Shown piece by piece: positions 6,934 through 16,017 of a stretch of DNA of 64,000 nt. The DNA comes from CAZEJK01 sp964512045 (lineage in GTDB: Bacteria > Acidobacteriota > Thermoanaerobaculia > Thermoanaerobaculales > Sulfomarinibacteraceae). Position 1 is the first letter of the stretch, and each line of letters opens with the position of its first letter. Location of the stretch: contig CAZEJK010000001.1 of NCBI GenBank assembly GCA_964512045.1, positions 54,927-118,926 of the forward strand, in the 5' to 3' direction. Both the position numbers and the translations under genes were made by a program. The notes beneath the pieces were generated by a model. The model was not told the origin of the DNA and did not search any database. It saw only the letters and a list, made by a program, of their open reading frames with translations.

Positions 6934-8975
6934 GCCGGCTGGACGATGTCAGATCTCGCCTCGAGGAGCTGAGACGGCTGATCCACCGCCACGATCGCCT
7001 GTACTACGTGGAGGCGCGACCCGAGATCTCCGACTTCGAGTACGACCGTCTGTTCGCGGAGCTGGAGCGGCTCGAGTCGGAGTTTCCGGAGCTGGCGGAT
7101 GCAGCGTCCCCGACGCGAAGGGTCGGCGGCGAGCCGGCGGACGCGTTGAGGGCAGTAGCCCACGCGGTGCCGATGCTCTCGCTGGAGAACACCTACTCGT
7201 TGGCCGAGCTACGGCAGTGGCGCGAGCGGATCGAGAGGAGCTGCGACGGTGACCCCGGAGGGCTCACCTGCGAGCTGAAGATCGATGGCGTGTCGATCTC
7301 GCTGGTGTATGTCGATGGCCGGCTCGCACAGGCGATCACTCGCGGCGACGGGACCCGGGGCGATGAGGTCACCGACAACGCCAGGACGGTCCGGCATATC
7401 CCGTTGCAGCTGCCGATCGAGCTCCCTCTGCTGGAGGTTCGCGGCGAGGTGTACATGTCGCACGCCGTGCTCGCGGAGCTCAACCGTCGGCGAGCACAGG
7501 AGGGGCAGGCCGAGCTTGCCAACCCGCGCAACGCCGCAGCGGGCTCGATCCGGCTCCTCGACCCGCGGGAGACGGCGAGGCGGGAGCTCAGCTTCTGGGC
7601 GTACCAGGTGGCGCGTGTCGAGGGGGTGGAGCTGGCGCGCCACTCCGAGGCGCTCGAGTGGCTCGTCGAGCTCGGATTCCCGGTCACACCCGGGTGGCAG
7701 CGGTGTGCGAGCGGTGAGGCCATCGAGCGGTTTATCGACGAGTGGGGCGCTCGGCGGGAGGAGCTGGAGTTCGACATCGACGGGGTGGTGGTCAAGGTCG
7801 ATCGGCTCGACCAGCGCGAGCGGCTCGGCTTCACGGCGCGCGCTCCACGCTGGGCGGTGGCCTATAAGTACCCGCCGAAGGGCGAGCGGACACTGCTCCG
7901 CGACATCCAGGTGCAGGTCGGCCGGACCGGTGTGCTCACCCCGGTGGCGATTCTGGAGCCCGTGCGGCTGGCGGGCTCGACGGTCTCGCGAGCGACCCTG
8001 CACAACTTCGACGAGGTGCAGCGGCTGGATGTGCGCATCGGCGACACCGTCGCCATCACCAAGGGTGGCGACGTGATTCCCAAGGTGACCGGTGTGCTGC
8101 CCGACCGCCGTCCGCCGGATGCCGAGCCGTACACGGCCCCTGCGGCCTGCCCCGCGTGTGGGAGCGCGTCGGAGCGTCGCGACGGCGAGGTGGCGTTGCG
8201 CTGCCCGAACCCGGCCTGCCCAGGGCGGCTCGCTGCTCGTCTCCGCCACTTCGTGGCCCGTGGCGGACTGGATATCGACGGGCTCGGAGAGCGCTCGATC
8301 GAGCAGCTGACGACGGCTGGGTTTCTCGAGGACCCGGCCTCGCTGTGGGATCTGCAGGCCGAGGATCTGCAGGCGCTTCCTGGCTGGGGTGACAGGTCGG
8401 CGCGCAAGCTTGTCGAAGCGATCGCCGAGGCCCGGGAGCGACCGCTGCATCGTCTGCTGTTCGCACTGGGCATCCCGCACGTCGGCGAGCGCGCGGCGAA
8501 GGTGATCGCTCGGCTCGGAAGCCTCCAGGCGATCGAGGAGGCGAGCTCGGAGGAGCTCGAGGCTCTGGACGGCATCGGTCCGATGATTGCGGACAGTGTC
8601 CGCGGATGGTTCGACAGCGCGGAGAACCGGCAGCTGGTGGAGCGGCTGCGCGCCCGCGGCGTTGATCCGAAGCCTCCGGCGGCAGCGACCGAGGGAGGTG
8701 AGGAGCCCGCCGTCGCCGGGCGCCCGCTGAGTGGCGTGACGTTCGTTCTCACCGGAGCGTTGAGCCGTCCGCGCCCGGAGGTGGCCTCCCGCCTCGAGGC
8801 GCTCGGCGCGACGGTGAGCTCCTCGGTCTCGCGCCGGACGTCGTACCTGGTGTCCGGGGAGGCCCCAGGCGGCAAGGCGGAGCGCGCCAGCAGCCTCGGT
8901 GTTCCGATACTGAATGAGAGCCAGCTCGAGGAGCTGGTCGTGGCACGGAGTGGTGGACCGCTATGGAACCCGTGA
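6930..8975 (+). CDS. ligA: NAD-dependent DNA ligase LigA
   Basis: Seals DNA nicks during replication and repair using NAD. The 681 residues match the family. Domain Ia with the Y-Y dipeptide lies at 25-26, the adenylation domain has nucleophilic Lys117 in K-I-D-G, then come the OB fold, a four-Cys zinc finger (CPAC near 407 and a second pair about 20 residues on), helix-hairpin-helix repeats, and a C-terminal BRCT domain (about 600-675). The start is fixed by the ATGA overlap with pcnB. The 3' end overlaps the next gene by 13 bases. Confidence 0.98.
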   Translation: MSRLDDVRSRLEELRRLIHRHDRLYYVEARPEISDFEYDRLFAELERLESEFPELADAASPTRRVGGEPADALRAVAHAVPMLSLENTYSLAELRQWRERIERSCDGDPGGLTCELKIDGVSISLVYVDGRLAQAITRGDGTRGDEVTDNARTVRHIPLQLPIELPLLEVRGEVYMSHAVLAELNRRRAQEGQAELANPRNAAAGSIRLLDPRETARRELSFWAYQVARVEGVELARHSEALEWLVELGFPVTPGWQRCASGEAIERFIDEWGARREELEFDIDGVVVKVDRLDQRERLGFTARAPRWAVAYKYPPKGERTLLRDIQVQVGRTGVLTPVAILEPVRLAGSTVSRATLHNFDEVQRLDVRIGDTVAITKGGDVIPKVTGVLPDRRPPDAEPYTAPAACPACGSASERRDGEVALRCPNPACPGRLAARLRHFVARGGLDIDGLGERSIEQLTTAGFLEDPASLWDLQAEDLQALPGWGDRSARKLVEAIAEARERPLHRLLFALGIPHVGERAAKVIARLGSLQAIEEASSEELEALDGIGPMIADSVRGWFDSAENRQLVERLRARGVDPKPPAAATEGGEEPAVAGRPLSGVTFVLTGALSRPRPEVASRLEALGATVSSSVSRRTSYLVSGEAPGGKAERASSLGVPILNESQLEELVVARSGGPLWNP

Positions 8976-10324
8976 TCTTTGTGGTGGATGACGATGACGG
9001 CTCGCGCGATGCGATGGTGCGGGCTTTGGAGCGCGTGGGCTACGCGGTGGTCGCCTTCCCCTCTGCGGAGGAGGCGCTGGCACGGCTGGAGGCCGGCGAC
9101 GAGGTGGACGTGGTCGTGTCGGACGTGCGCATGCCGGGGATGGATGGCTACGAGCTCCTCCGCGCGGTGCGGGTGCAGCATCCGAACCTGCCGTTTCTGC
9201 TCGTCACGGCCTACGGCGATGTCGAGGAGGCGGTGTCAGCGCTCCAGGATGGGGCGGATGACTATCTGACGAAGCCCGTGAAGATGCAGGAGCTCCGGCG
9301 CCGGGTCAACCTGCATCTGGACCGACGGGTGCTGACCGAGGAGAACCGGCGCCTCCGGCAGCGGCTGGAGCAGTCGTTCGGGTTCGACAACATCATCGGG
9401 CACTCCGAGGCGATGGAGGATCTGTTCGAGAAGATCCGGGTGGTGGCGCCAACCCGGACCACGGTGCTGATCGTCGGCGAGTCCGGGACCGGCAAGGAGC
9501 TGGTTGCCAACGCGGTGCACCAGAGCTCACCGAACTCCGATGGCCCGTTCGTGGCGGTGAACTGCGGCGCGATTCCTGGGGAGATCCTCGAGTCCGAGCT
9601 GTTCGGGCACGAACGGGGCGCCTTCACGGGCGCCCATCAGCGGCGGATCGGGCTGATCGAGACGGCCGCAAACGGGACCCTGTTCCTGGACGAGATCTCC
9701 GAGCTGTCGCCGGAGCTGCAGGTCAAGCTGCTGCGGGTGCTGGAGGAGCGGAAGGTCACTCGCGTCGGTGGCAGCGGTGAGATCCAGGTGGACTTCCGGC
9801 TGGTGGCAGCCACAAACCGCAACCTGGAGGCGCTCGTCAGCGAAGGTCGGTTTCGGCAGGATCTCTACTACCGGCTCAAGGTGGTGACGCTCAGCCTGCC
9901 GCCGTTGCGCCAGCGTCCTGAGGATATTCCGTTGCTGATGCAGCACTTCTTGGAGCTGTATGCGCGCGAGCACGGGCGCGGGGTCCGCCGTCTGCACCCG
10001 TCGGTGGTGTCGGCTCTGAAGCGGTACGCGTGGCCTGGCAACGTCCGCGAGCTACGGAACGTCATGGAGACGCTGGTGCTGTTCTCGTCCGGTGAGGAGA
10101 TCTCACTGGACGATCTGCCCACCGAGTACCGCCTGCCGTCAGCCGCCCCGACGGCCACGGTGACCGAGGGCTGGCAGCCCCGGACGATGGACGAGATCGA
10201 GCGGGAGGCCATCGTGAATGCGCTGGCCTACACCGGTGGGCACCGGGCACGAGCGGCCCAGCTGCTGGGGATCGGTCTGCGGACACTGCAACGCAAGCTC
10301 AAGGAGTACGGCGAGGTCCCGTAG
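8963..10324 (+). CDS. NtrC-family sigma-54-dependent response regulator
   Basis: Two-component response regulator that activates sigma-54 promoters. It has 453 residues in three standard domains. The receiver (1-120) has acidic D10-D11, phospho-acceptor Asp54 and Lys104. The AAA+ domain has Walker A G-E-S-G-T-G-K-E (172-179), the sigma-54 loop G-A-F-T-G-A (219-224) and Walker B F-L-D-E (241-244). The C-terminal Fis-type helix-turn-helix spans about 410-450. All key residues are present. No partner histidine kinase is adjacent. It overlaps ligA by 13 bases. Confidence 0.96.
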   Translation: MEPVIFVVDDDDGSRDAMVRALERVGYAVVAFPSAEEALARLEAGDEVDVVVSDVRMPGMDGYELLRAVRVQHPNLPFLLVTAYGDVEEAVSALQDGADDYLTKPVKMQELRRRVNLHLDRRVLTEENRRLRQRLEQSFGFDNIIGHSEAMEDLFEKIRVVAPTRTTVLIVGESGTGKELVANAVHQSSPNSDGPFVAVNCGAIPGEILESELFGHERGAFTGAHQRRIGLIETAANGTLFLDEISELSPELQVKLLRVLEERKVTRVGGSGEIQVDFRLVAATNRNLEALVSEGRFRQDLYYRLKVVTLSLPPLRQRPEDIPLLMQHFLELYAREHGRGVRRLHPSVVSALKRYAWPGNVRELRNVMETLVLFSSGEEISLDDLPTEYRLPSAAPTATVTEGWQPRTMDEIEREAIVNALAYTGGHRARAAQLLGIGLRTLQRKLKEYGEVP

Positions 10325-10341
10325 CGACTCAGAGCTCCGGG

Positions 10342-10683
10342 TCTTCGAAAACTCGAGGCAAGGTCGTGAGTTGAGAGTTGAGAATTGAGAATGCAGAGTG
10401 CAGAGTGCAGAGTGCAGAGTACCACCCGCCCTCCCCGGAGCCTGCTCTGCGAGCTTCAGGGACCAACGCGGCCGCGGGCCGCAAGCAAAGGGGTGCTCCG
10501 GAGCTGCCGGTCCCGCGGCCGCGTAGCGATTTGGCGTTAGGTATTGGGTATGAGCTCCCCCACCCACCCAATCAGCCTCGCAGGAGCGACGCCGCCGCAG
10601 CCCGGTCCTGGCCCCGGACCCGGCCCCGACAGCCGGATCCCGGCCATCCGGCCCCCGGCGATCATGCTTCGAGTTTTCGAAGA
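10342..10683. mobile_element. MITE-like element with 25-bp terminal inverted repeats
   Basis: Left end 10342-10366 and right end 10659-10683 are inverted copies matching at 22 of 25 positions, with the outer 15 bases identical (TCTTCGAAAACTCGA). They bound 342 bases with no credible gene. Inside lie the heptamer array (10368-10421) and an inner inverted repeat of a GCGGCCGCGGG type. I found no transposase and no clear target-site duplication. It fits a non-autonomous element or an interspersed repeat. Confidence 0.6.
10368..10421 (+). repeat. Heptamer tandem array
   Basis: Nearly eight consecutive 7-base units that drift in sequence: GAGTTGA, GAGTTGA, GAATTGA, GAATGCA, then GAGTGCA three times and a partial GAGTA. 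There are no spacers, so it is not a CRISPR. It lies just inside the left inverted end of the element at 10342-10683. Confidence 0.85.
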
Positions 10684-10775
10684 TGTGGGATGCTTGAGCT
10701 GCCAACGCGGTCGTGGTCGCGTTGACCGGCTGAACCGACCGCTCCGGTAAGATGGGCAGGTCGAAAGGAGTGTCC

Positions 10776-11081
10776 ATGGAGATTCCCGCGAAGGTCTCCC
10801 TGTACTGCCCGCTGATCGATGCCAAGGGCAGCCCGGCGACTCTGGTTGCTGTGCACCAGACGGGCTACTACCAGCTGGAGATCTCGGTCAAGGGGCAGGG
10901 CCACACGTGCCTGTCGCCCACACCGCCGTGCTGTTCGCCGAACCGGAGCCAGAGCGCGACACCATGGAGATCGAGCGCTGACTCGTACGCCTCCAGCGTG
11001 GCGTCGTGGGGTGTGAAAGGGTCTCGTCAGGAATGGCCGGGCGCCGTCCGGCGTTCGGCATGGCGTGAACGGTTCCTTTGA
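10776..11081 (+). CDS. Small conserved-looking hypothetical protein, probably frameshifted
   Basis: Function not recognised. The open frame from ATG 10776 has a good Shine-Dalgarno (AAAGGAG, 10764-10770) and gives 101 residues. The first ~46 residues read as a real beta-rich domain (S-L-Y-C-P-L-I-D, then H-Q-T-G-Y-Y-Q-L-E-I-S-V-K). After about 10914 the frame turns Ser/Arg/Trp-rich. An adjacent frame reads A-H-T-A-V-L-F-A-E-P-E-P-E-R and stops at 10979-10981, which fits the start better. So the native product was probably about 68 residues and a one-base indel is present, either biological or a sequencing error. Confidence 0.55.
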   Translation: MEIPAKVSLYCPLIDAKGSPATLVAVHQTGYYQLEISVKGQGHTCLSPTPPCCSPNRSQSATPWRSSADSYASSVASWGVKGSRQEWPGAVRRSAWRERFL

Positions 11082-12174
11082 CACGCTGCTGGGGCTGGCC
11101 TCGACCGACCTGTTGGAGCTCATCGATGAAGGCGTCATCATCATGGATGCACGCCGTCGGCTGCGCCACGTCAACCGGCGGGCGAGGCAGCTTCTCGGCT
11201 TCTCCGAGGATGAACCGATCGAGGGCCGGTGTCGGCATACGACGCGCGGTGTGGACTGCGAGACAGCCTGTCCTCTGTCGTATGCGTTGAGCACGGGGCA
11301 ACGCTCGGTTCAGGGGTTCCGGACGGCCTACCGGCGCAAGGATCAGTCGCTGGTGTCGCTGTCCGTGTCGGTGGTCGTCGTGTACGACACCGACGGCGGC
11401 TTTGCGGGCGCCGTGGAGATCCTCAAGCCAGCGGAGCCGGACCCCGGTGCGACGTGCGCTGGCCCGAGCGCAACAGCGCAACGGCTTCGGCAACAGCTGA
11501 CAGAGCTCGCTCGGCACGAAACGGTTGTCACGGTTGTCGGCGAGAGCATGACGTGCGTGGATGTGGCGCGGGCTCTGCACCGGATGGCCGAGCTGCGCTC
11601 GGAGCTCTTTCGCGTGTGGTGCCCGGCGAACCAGACGTCCGCGATCTCGACCTTTCCGCCTGGAACCCTGTACGTCGAGCGTGAGGCGGACCCGACCGTC
11701 CGCGATCCGCAGCAGTGGCCGGGTTGGCGGATCGTGTACGGCGCGCGCACCCCCGGGGAGGTGGTCGATGGGAGCACCGTGTTCCAGGTGCCGTCGGTCG
11801 AGGAAAGAGTGGTCGACCTGCCGTTCATCGTGAGCGCCATGGCGAAGCAGCAGAGCCCGAACGAGACGCTCTCCGGCCAGGATCTGGATCGTCTGGTCCG
11901 GGTCGCGTTGAGCGAAGGGTACGATGCCGTGTACCGGCAGCTGGCGTTCGCGATGGCGACGCGCGCGGATGGCGAAAAGACGGCCGAGGCGGGAAACCAG
12001 CTCGAGAGCTTGTTGACGGCCGACGATCCGCTCGCTGCAGTCGAGGAGTGTGTGCTCCGCGAGGTGCTCACCCGGTGTGGCTGGAAGGTCCAGGAGGCGG
12101 CGGATCAGCTCGGAGTCTCGCGGGTGACGTTGTGGCGCAAGCTGAAGGAGCACAGCATCGAGCGGCCTGGATGA
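11065..12174 (+). CDS. PAS/Fis-HTH regulator with a decayed sigma-54 activator ATPase domain
   Basis: Predicted DNA-binding regulator, 369 residues from GTG 11065. An N-terminal PAS domain (about 13-122) contains the Cys cluster C56, C65, C69-P-L, seen in some PAS modules of sigma-54 activators. The middle aligns loosely with the AAA+ domain of NtrC-like proteins, but its motifs are broken. Walker A reads V-G-E-S-M-T-C-V-D (158-166) without the Lys, Walker B reads G-T-L-Y-V-E-R (200-206), and there is no GAFTGA. The C-terminus (about 330-366) is an intact Fis-type helix-turn-helix. It should bind DNA but not hydrolyse ATP or remodel sigma-54 holoenzyme. Confidence 0.8.
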   Translation: MNGSFDTLLGLASTDLLELIDEGVIIMDARRRLRHVNRRARQLLGFSEDEPIEGRCRHTTRGVDCETACPLSYALSTGQRSVQGFRTAYRRKDQSLVSLSVSVVVVYDTDGGFAGAVEILKPAEPDPGATCAGPSATAQRLRQQLTELARHETVVTVVGESMTCVDVARALHRMAELRSELFRVWCPANQTSAISTFPPGTLYVEREADPTVRDPQQWPGWRIVYGARTPGEVVDGSTVFQVPSVEERVVDLPFIVSAMAKQQSPNETLSGQDLDRLVRVALSEGYDAVYRQLAFAMATRADGEKTAEAGNQLESLLTADDPLAAVEECVLREVLTRCGWKVQEAADQLGVSRVTLWRKLKEHSIERPG

Positions 12175-12260
12175 TGGTTCTGGGGGCGGAGGGCCGGAGC
12201 TGCCCGGACCCCTCGAAACCGCTCTCGAGTACCGGTACACTGCGCTCGGGAGGTGTGGTT

Positions 12261-14015
12261 GTGCGACGAGCTCTTCTGCTTTCCATCGCCGCTGTCGTGG
12301 CGACATCCGGGGCCACGTTGGCACTCGCGGCGAAGCCGACCCCGACCCCGACTCCAGCGCCGATCGGAGGCCTGAGCTTCCGGGACGAGGTGGAGGTGAC
12401 GGTCGTCAATATCGATGCCTACGTTCGCGACCGGGATGGGAGCCCGGTGGAGGGGCTGACCGCCGATGACTTCCGGATCCTGCAGGACGGCGAGGAACGA
12501 CCGTTGAGCAACTTCGGAGTGTTCACGAAGGAGGTGTTTCGGACCCGGGTCGAGCCAGCTCGACCGGGGCTGCTGGTCCCCACTCCGACACCGCGCGCCA
12601 CAGCGGAAGAGACGCCTGCGGATGACTCAGACGAGCTGCAGATCAAGCCGATCTACATGGTGCTGTACGTCGACAACGAGAACATCCGGCCGTTCGACCG
12701 AAACCGTGTGCTCCGGCATGTGCGGGAGTTTGTCGAGGAGAACCTGATTCCGCCGGTCGAGATGATGGTGGTCTCCTATCAGAAGTCGTTCAGGATCGTG
12801 CAGCCGTTCACAGCGGACAGGAAGGCCGTCCTCGACGCCGTACGGTCGCTGCGGACCTTCACCGGCGGCCGTACCGAGAGGGACTCGACGCGGCGTCAGA
12901 TCATGGAGGACATGCGCCGTGAGCGTGAGAACCAGCGCTCGCAGGGTTACGGGCGCGAGACCGGCTCCGAGCGGGCGTACCGGCAGATCCGCGCGTACGC
13001 CGAGGAGGAGGCAAACCAGCTTTCGTTCTCGCTTTCGGCGATCCGTCAGGTGGTGACGTTGATGGCCGGCCTTCCGGGGCGGAAGGCGCTGGTGTACATC
13101 TCCAACGGCCTGCCGATGGTCCCGGGGCTCGACCTGTTCTACGCTTACGCCGACACCTTTCAGGACACGTCGATCATGACGCTGACGGCACGCTTCGAGC
13201 GGAGTCGTCAGTTCGAGGCACTGGCCGCGGCGGCCAACGCCCAGGCCGTTCGGATCTACGCGATCGATGCGGGCGGGCTGGAGGTTTCCGCTGGCGTGTC
13301 TGCAGAAAGCCAGTACGCAATGGATCCGCTGACCTCGTCGGTCGGAAGCAACAACTACCAGGACTCGCTTCGGTTCATGGCGCGCAACACCGGTGGCCTG
13401 GCGGTGATCAACACCAACGATATCGCGGGCGGATTGGAACGGATCGAGGACGACCTCTTCAACTACTACTCGCTCGGTTACACCATTGGCGCCAGCGGTG
13501 TCGACAAGGTCCATCGGATCGAGGTGGAGGTCCCTGGAACCGACTATCAGGTTCGGCACCGTCGCCGGTTCGTGGAGAAGTCGCTGGCGTCCCGCGTGCA
13601 GGACAAGGTGACCACGGGCATGATGACCGACCTCGACGAGAACCCGATCGGTGTTCGCGTCGAGCGAGGGACCCCTGCGCCGGCGACGGCCGAGCGCTGG
13701 ACCGTGCCGCTACATATCTCGTTTCCGATTGCCAACGTGGCGCTCATTCCGGAGGGTGAGGACTACGTTGGCCGTGTGCTGCTGTTCGTGGCGGCCCGCG
13801 ATACCGAGGGACGGCAGTCTGATATCCAGCGTCAGGAGCATGAGGTGCGGATCCCTGCGGCGGACTACGAGGTCGCTCAGGAGCAGCGCTTCGGTATCGA
13901 CGTCAGCCTGCTGATGGAGCCTGGCAGCTACCGCGTCGCGGTGGGTCTGATGGATCAGATCACGCGGCAGGCTGCGTACCAGACGGAACGGTTCGCGCTG
14001 ACCGAGCCTCGGTAG
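12261..14015 (+). CDS. Secreted VWA domain protein, acidobacterial type
   Basis: Exported protein of 584 residues containing a von Willebrand factor A-related domain of the kind common in Acidobacteriota (TIGR03436-like). GTG 12261 is chosen because GGGAGG lies just upstream and a signal peptide follows (hydrophobic residues about 4-22), then a short T-P repeat linker. The family entry motif, V-N-I-D-A-Y-V-R-D with G-L-T-A-D-D-F-R-I-L-Q-D-G-E, lies about residues 49-81. G-R-K-A-L-V-Y-I-S-N-G-L is near 273-284. The last ~160 residues are a beta-rich domain. Function is unknown; secretion or a surface role is inferred. Confidence 0.85.
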   Translation: MRRALLLSIAAVVATSGATLALAAKPTPTPTPAPIGGLSFRDEVEVTVVNIDAYVRDRDGSPVEGLTADDFRILQDGEERPLSNFGVFTKEVFRTRVEPARPGLLVPTPTPRATAEETPADDSDELQIKPIYMVLYVDNENIRPFDRNRVLRHVREFVEENLIPPVEMMVVSYQKSFRIVQPFTADRKAVLDAVRSLRTFTGGRTERDSTRRQIMEDMRRERENQRSQGYGRETGSERAYRQIRAYAEEEANQLSFSLSAIRQVVTLMAGLPGRKALVYISNGLPMVPGLDLFYAYADTFQDTSIMTLTARFERSRQFEALAAAANAQAVRIYAIDAGGLEVSAGVSAESQYAMDPLTSSVGSNNYQDSLRFMARNTGGLAVINTNDIAGGLERIEDDLFNYYSLGYTIGASGVDKVHRIEVEVPGTDYQVRHRRRFVEKSLASRVQDKVTTGMMTDLDENPIGVRVERGTPAPATAERWTVPLHISFPIANVALIPEGEDYVGRVLLFVAARDTEGRQSDIQRQEHEVRIPAADYEVAQEQRFGIDVSLLMEPGSYRVAVGLMDQITRQAAYQTERFALTEPR

Positions 14016-14031
14016 GAGGCGCGCGGCGGCG

Positions 14032-15759
14032 CTACACGTGCGCGGCCATGACCTTCCACGCCACGAGACGGTCGTTCATGGCGCGCAGGCGGCCGCACAG
14101 GATCCTGCACAGCAGCGTCAGAAACTGACCCGCTGCGTCAGGATCCATGGAGAGCACCTCCTCGAGCAGCGAGCGGTCGACGGAGAAGACCGTCGTGCCG
14201 TCACGGTGCGCGCGGGCATCGGCAGACCGCGGCATGTCGTCGATCAGGGCCATCTCACCGAAAACCTCGCCGCGTCCCAGGATCGCGAGGCTCTCCTCAC
14301 CCATGCCTGGCACGACGCGAGAGATGCGGACCTGACCATCGACGACGATGTACAGTGCGTCACCTCGCTCGCCCTCGCTGAAGATCACCGCCTCCGGCGC
14401 AAACTGCTCCTCCTTGGAGTAGGTCGCGAGCAGGCGGAGCTCGTGTGCCGACAGGCCTTGCTCCACCAGCAAACCATGCTTGATCTCCTCGGAGACCTCC
14501 ACCGGGGTGCCGGTGTCGTGCCCCGACTCCGCCGTGTGCCAGCTATGGTCCGTGAGGTTGAGGACTGCTTCCATCTGCGAGTTGGCGGCGCGGACCTTCT
14601 CCACCAGGCTCTCCCAGAAGCTCCACATGAACGCCACAGCGAGCTCGCGGTCGTCGCGGCACGCCTGGTCGAGATCGTTGGCCTGCATCCGGTAGACGGC
14701 GCCCTCGTCGGCGCCGAAGGCGGTGGCAGACCGTCCGCCGCCATCCAGATACGCGACCTCGCCGAACAGGCTGCCGTACCCCACCTCGTCGAGAATCTGG
14801 GTGCCCGCAGGCGTCTTGCGCGTGATGTGGACGGTTCCGTCCCGGATGACGTAGACGTCGCGGTCGTCGTGGCCCTCCCGGAACACGGCGGTGGCGTGCT
14901 CGAACGGCACGCGTTCGATCAGCCGGGCCACCTGAATGAGCTGCTCGTCCGTGAAGTGCCGGAACACCCGCATGGAGCGGAGCGTCGTTGCCAGACGGAG
15001 GAGATCGCCCTTCGGGGGCTCCGCGGTGGAGATCGTGGCGGCCACCCGACGTCGGCGCATCTTCGACATCGAGAAGATCCGAGCGAGGGAGAGGGCAACA
15101 TTCTCGGAGGCCTTCTGCAGCGTCTCGGCACGCTGCTGAATCAGCTGCTCGAGCTCCTCGGGGCCGATGGAGCACAGCCGGGCAAGGGTGTCCACGCGAC
15201 GGCGATCCTGATCGAACTCGTTGCAGGACTGCCACTGCGAGAGGAACATTGCGTCGATGGCGTGCTCGAGTGCGACCCAGTAGTTCTCGGCCTTGAGGCC
15301 AGCACGTGATGCCTCGATGGCAAGGCGCAGGTCCAGCGGGTTGAGCCGGCGAGCCTGTGAGAACTCGGCGAGCGCTCGCGCCGAGTCGTTATGGCGCAGA
15401 TGGAGAAAGCCGCTCGCGGCGTACGCGAGGTAGTGGAACGGGGCCCTGAGCTTGGCGAGGTCGAACATCTCTGCCGCGCGGTCGATCTCGCCCCGGCTTT
15501 CCAGGATGTGCCCCATGCCAATGGCGTGGGAGGCCTCCAGGTTGCGCCGCTTGTGCTCGCGATCGCCCCGCGTCGTGCTGTGCGCCTCGGCCCGGAGGGC
15601 CTTGGCCCGCCTGTGCAGTGGCGCCGGGTCGCGACTGATCTCGGCCGCCAGCTCGAGCACATCCGCTCCCTCCGAAGGACGCCTCAGGTCCGACAGGCGC
15701 TCCGCGAGAGCCGTAAGGCGCTCGATGACGGATTGGCGGGAAAGAGGTGCATGCTCCAT
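14032..15759 (-). CDS. TPR protein with two cyclic-nucleotide-binding domains
   Basis: Cytoplasmic 575-residue protein. The N-terminal third is helical and TPR-like, with repeated A-x-x-x-F-x-x-A-x-x-L-x-P patterns. Two cyclic-nucleotide-binding (CRP-type) domains follow. The first holds F-G-E-V-A-Y-L and G-R-S-A-T; the second holds F-G-E-M-A-L-I and P-R-S-A, so both keep the Glu and Arg that contact the ribose-phosphate in known domains. No helix-turn-helix or catalytic domain is seen, so it is probably a nucleotide-responsive scaffold rather than a transcription factor. The ATG at 15759 is preferred because a promoter lies just upstream (15777-15806). It converges on the VWA gene. Confidence 0.85.
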   Translation of the reverse strand: MEHAPLSRQSVIERLTALAERLSDLRRPSEGADVLELAAEISRDPAPLHRRAKALRAEAHSTTRGDREHKRRNLEASHAIGMGHILESRGEIDRAAEMFDLAKLRAPFHYLAYAASGFLHLRHNDSARALAEFSQARRLNPLDLRLAIEASRAGLKAENYWVALEHAIDAMFLSQWQSCNEFDQDRRRVDTLARLCSIGPEELEQLIQQRAETLQKASENVALSLARIFSMSKMRRRRVAATISTAEPPKGDLLRLATTLRSMRVFRHFTDEQLIQVARLIERVPFEHATAVFREGHDDRDVYVIRDGTVHITRKTPAGTQILDEVGYGSLFGEVAYLDGGGRSATAFGADEGAVYRMQANDLDQACRDDRELAVAFMWSFWESLVEKVRAANSQMEAVLNLTDHSWHTAESGHDTGTPVEVSEEIKHGLLVEQGLSAHELRLLATYSKEEQFAPEAVIFSEGERGDALYIVVDGQVRISRVVPGMGEESLAILGRGEVFGEMALIDDMPRSADARAHRDGTTVFSVDRSLLEEVLSMDPDAAGQFLTLLCRILCGRLRAMNDRLVAWKVMAAHV

Positions 15760-15776
15760 CGGTCTATGGATCTTCC

Positions 15777-15806
15777 ATGGTAGGCGGAAACGGGTCGCGC
15801 GGTCAA
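15777..15806 (-). promoter_or_regulatory. Promoter for the TPR/cNMP-binding gene
   Basis: On the minus strand TTGACC (15806-15801), an 18-base spacer, then TACCAT (15782-15777). The implied leader to the ATG at 15759 is only about ten bases. Confidence 0.5.
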
Positions 15807-16017
15807 CGTACCTGCGCAGCGACAACCGCTTACGTGCGCTGCCTCGGCGGGTATCGTCGTCGCCGGGAGCCGGGCTCCGGCTGTCCGAGCCTGGACCGGG
15901 GCCTTTCTGGAGTGTGCCCGCTCCTGCGAGCGAACGGTGGTTGTTCGGCACCCAGCTGCCCGCTCCACGCCGGCGTAAGAAGACTCGGTCGAAGGTGATG
16001 TGTAGAATGAGCGGGTT

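Noticed and set aside
10368..10421. CRISPR array
   Set aside because: Units are seven bases with no spacers and no cas genes nearby; it is a tandem heptamer array.
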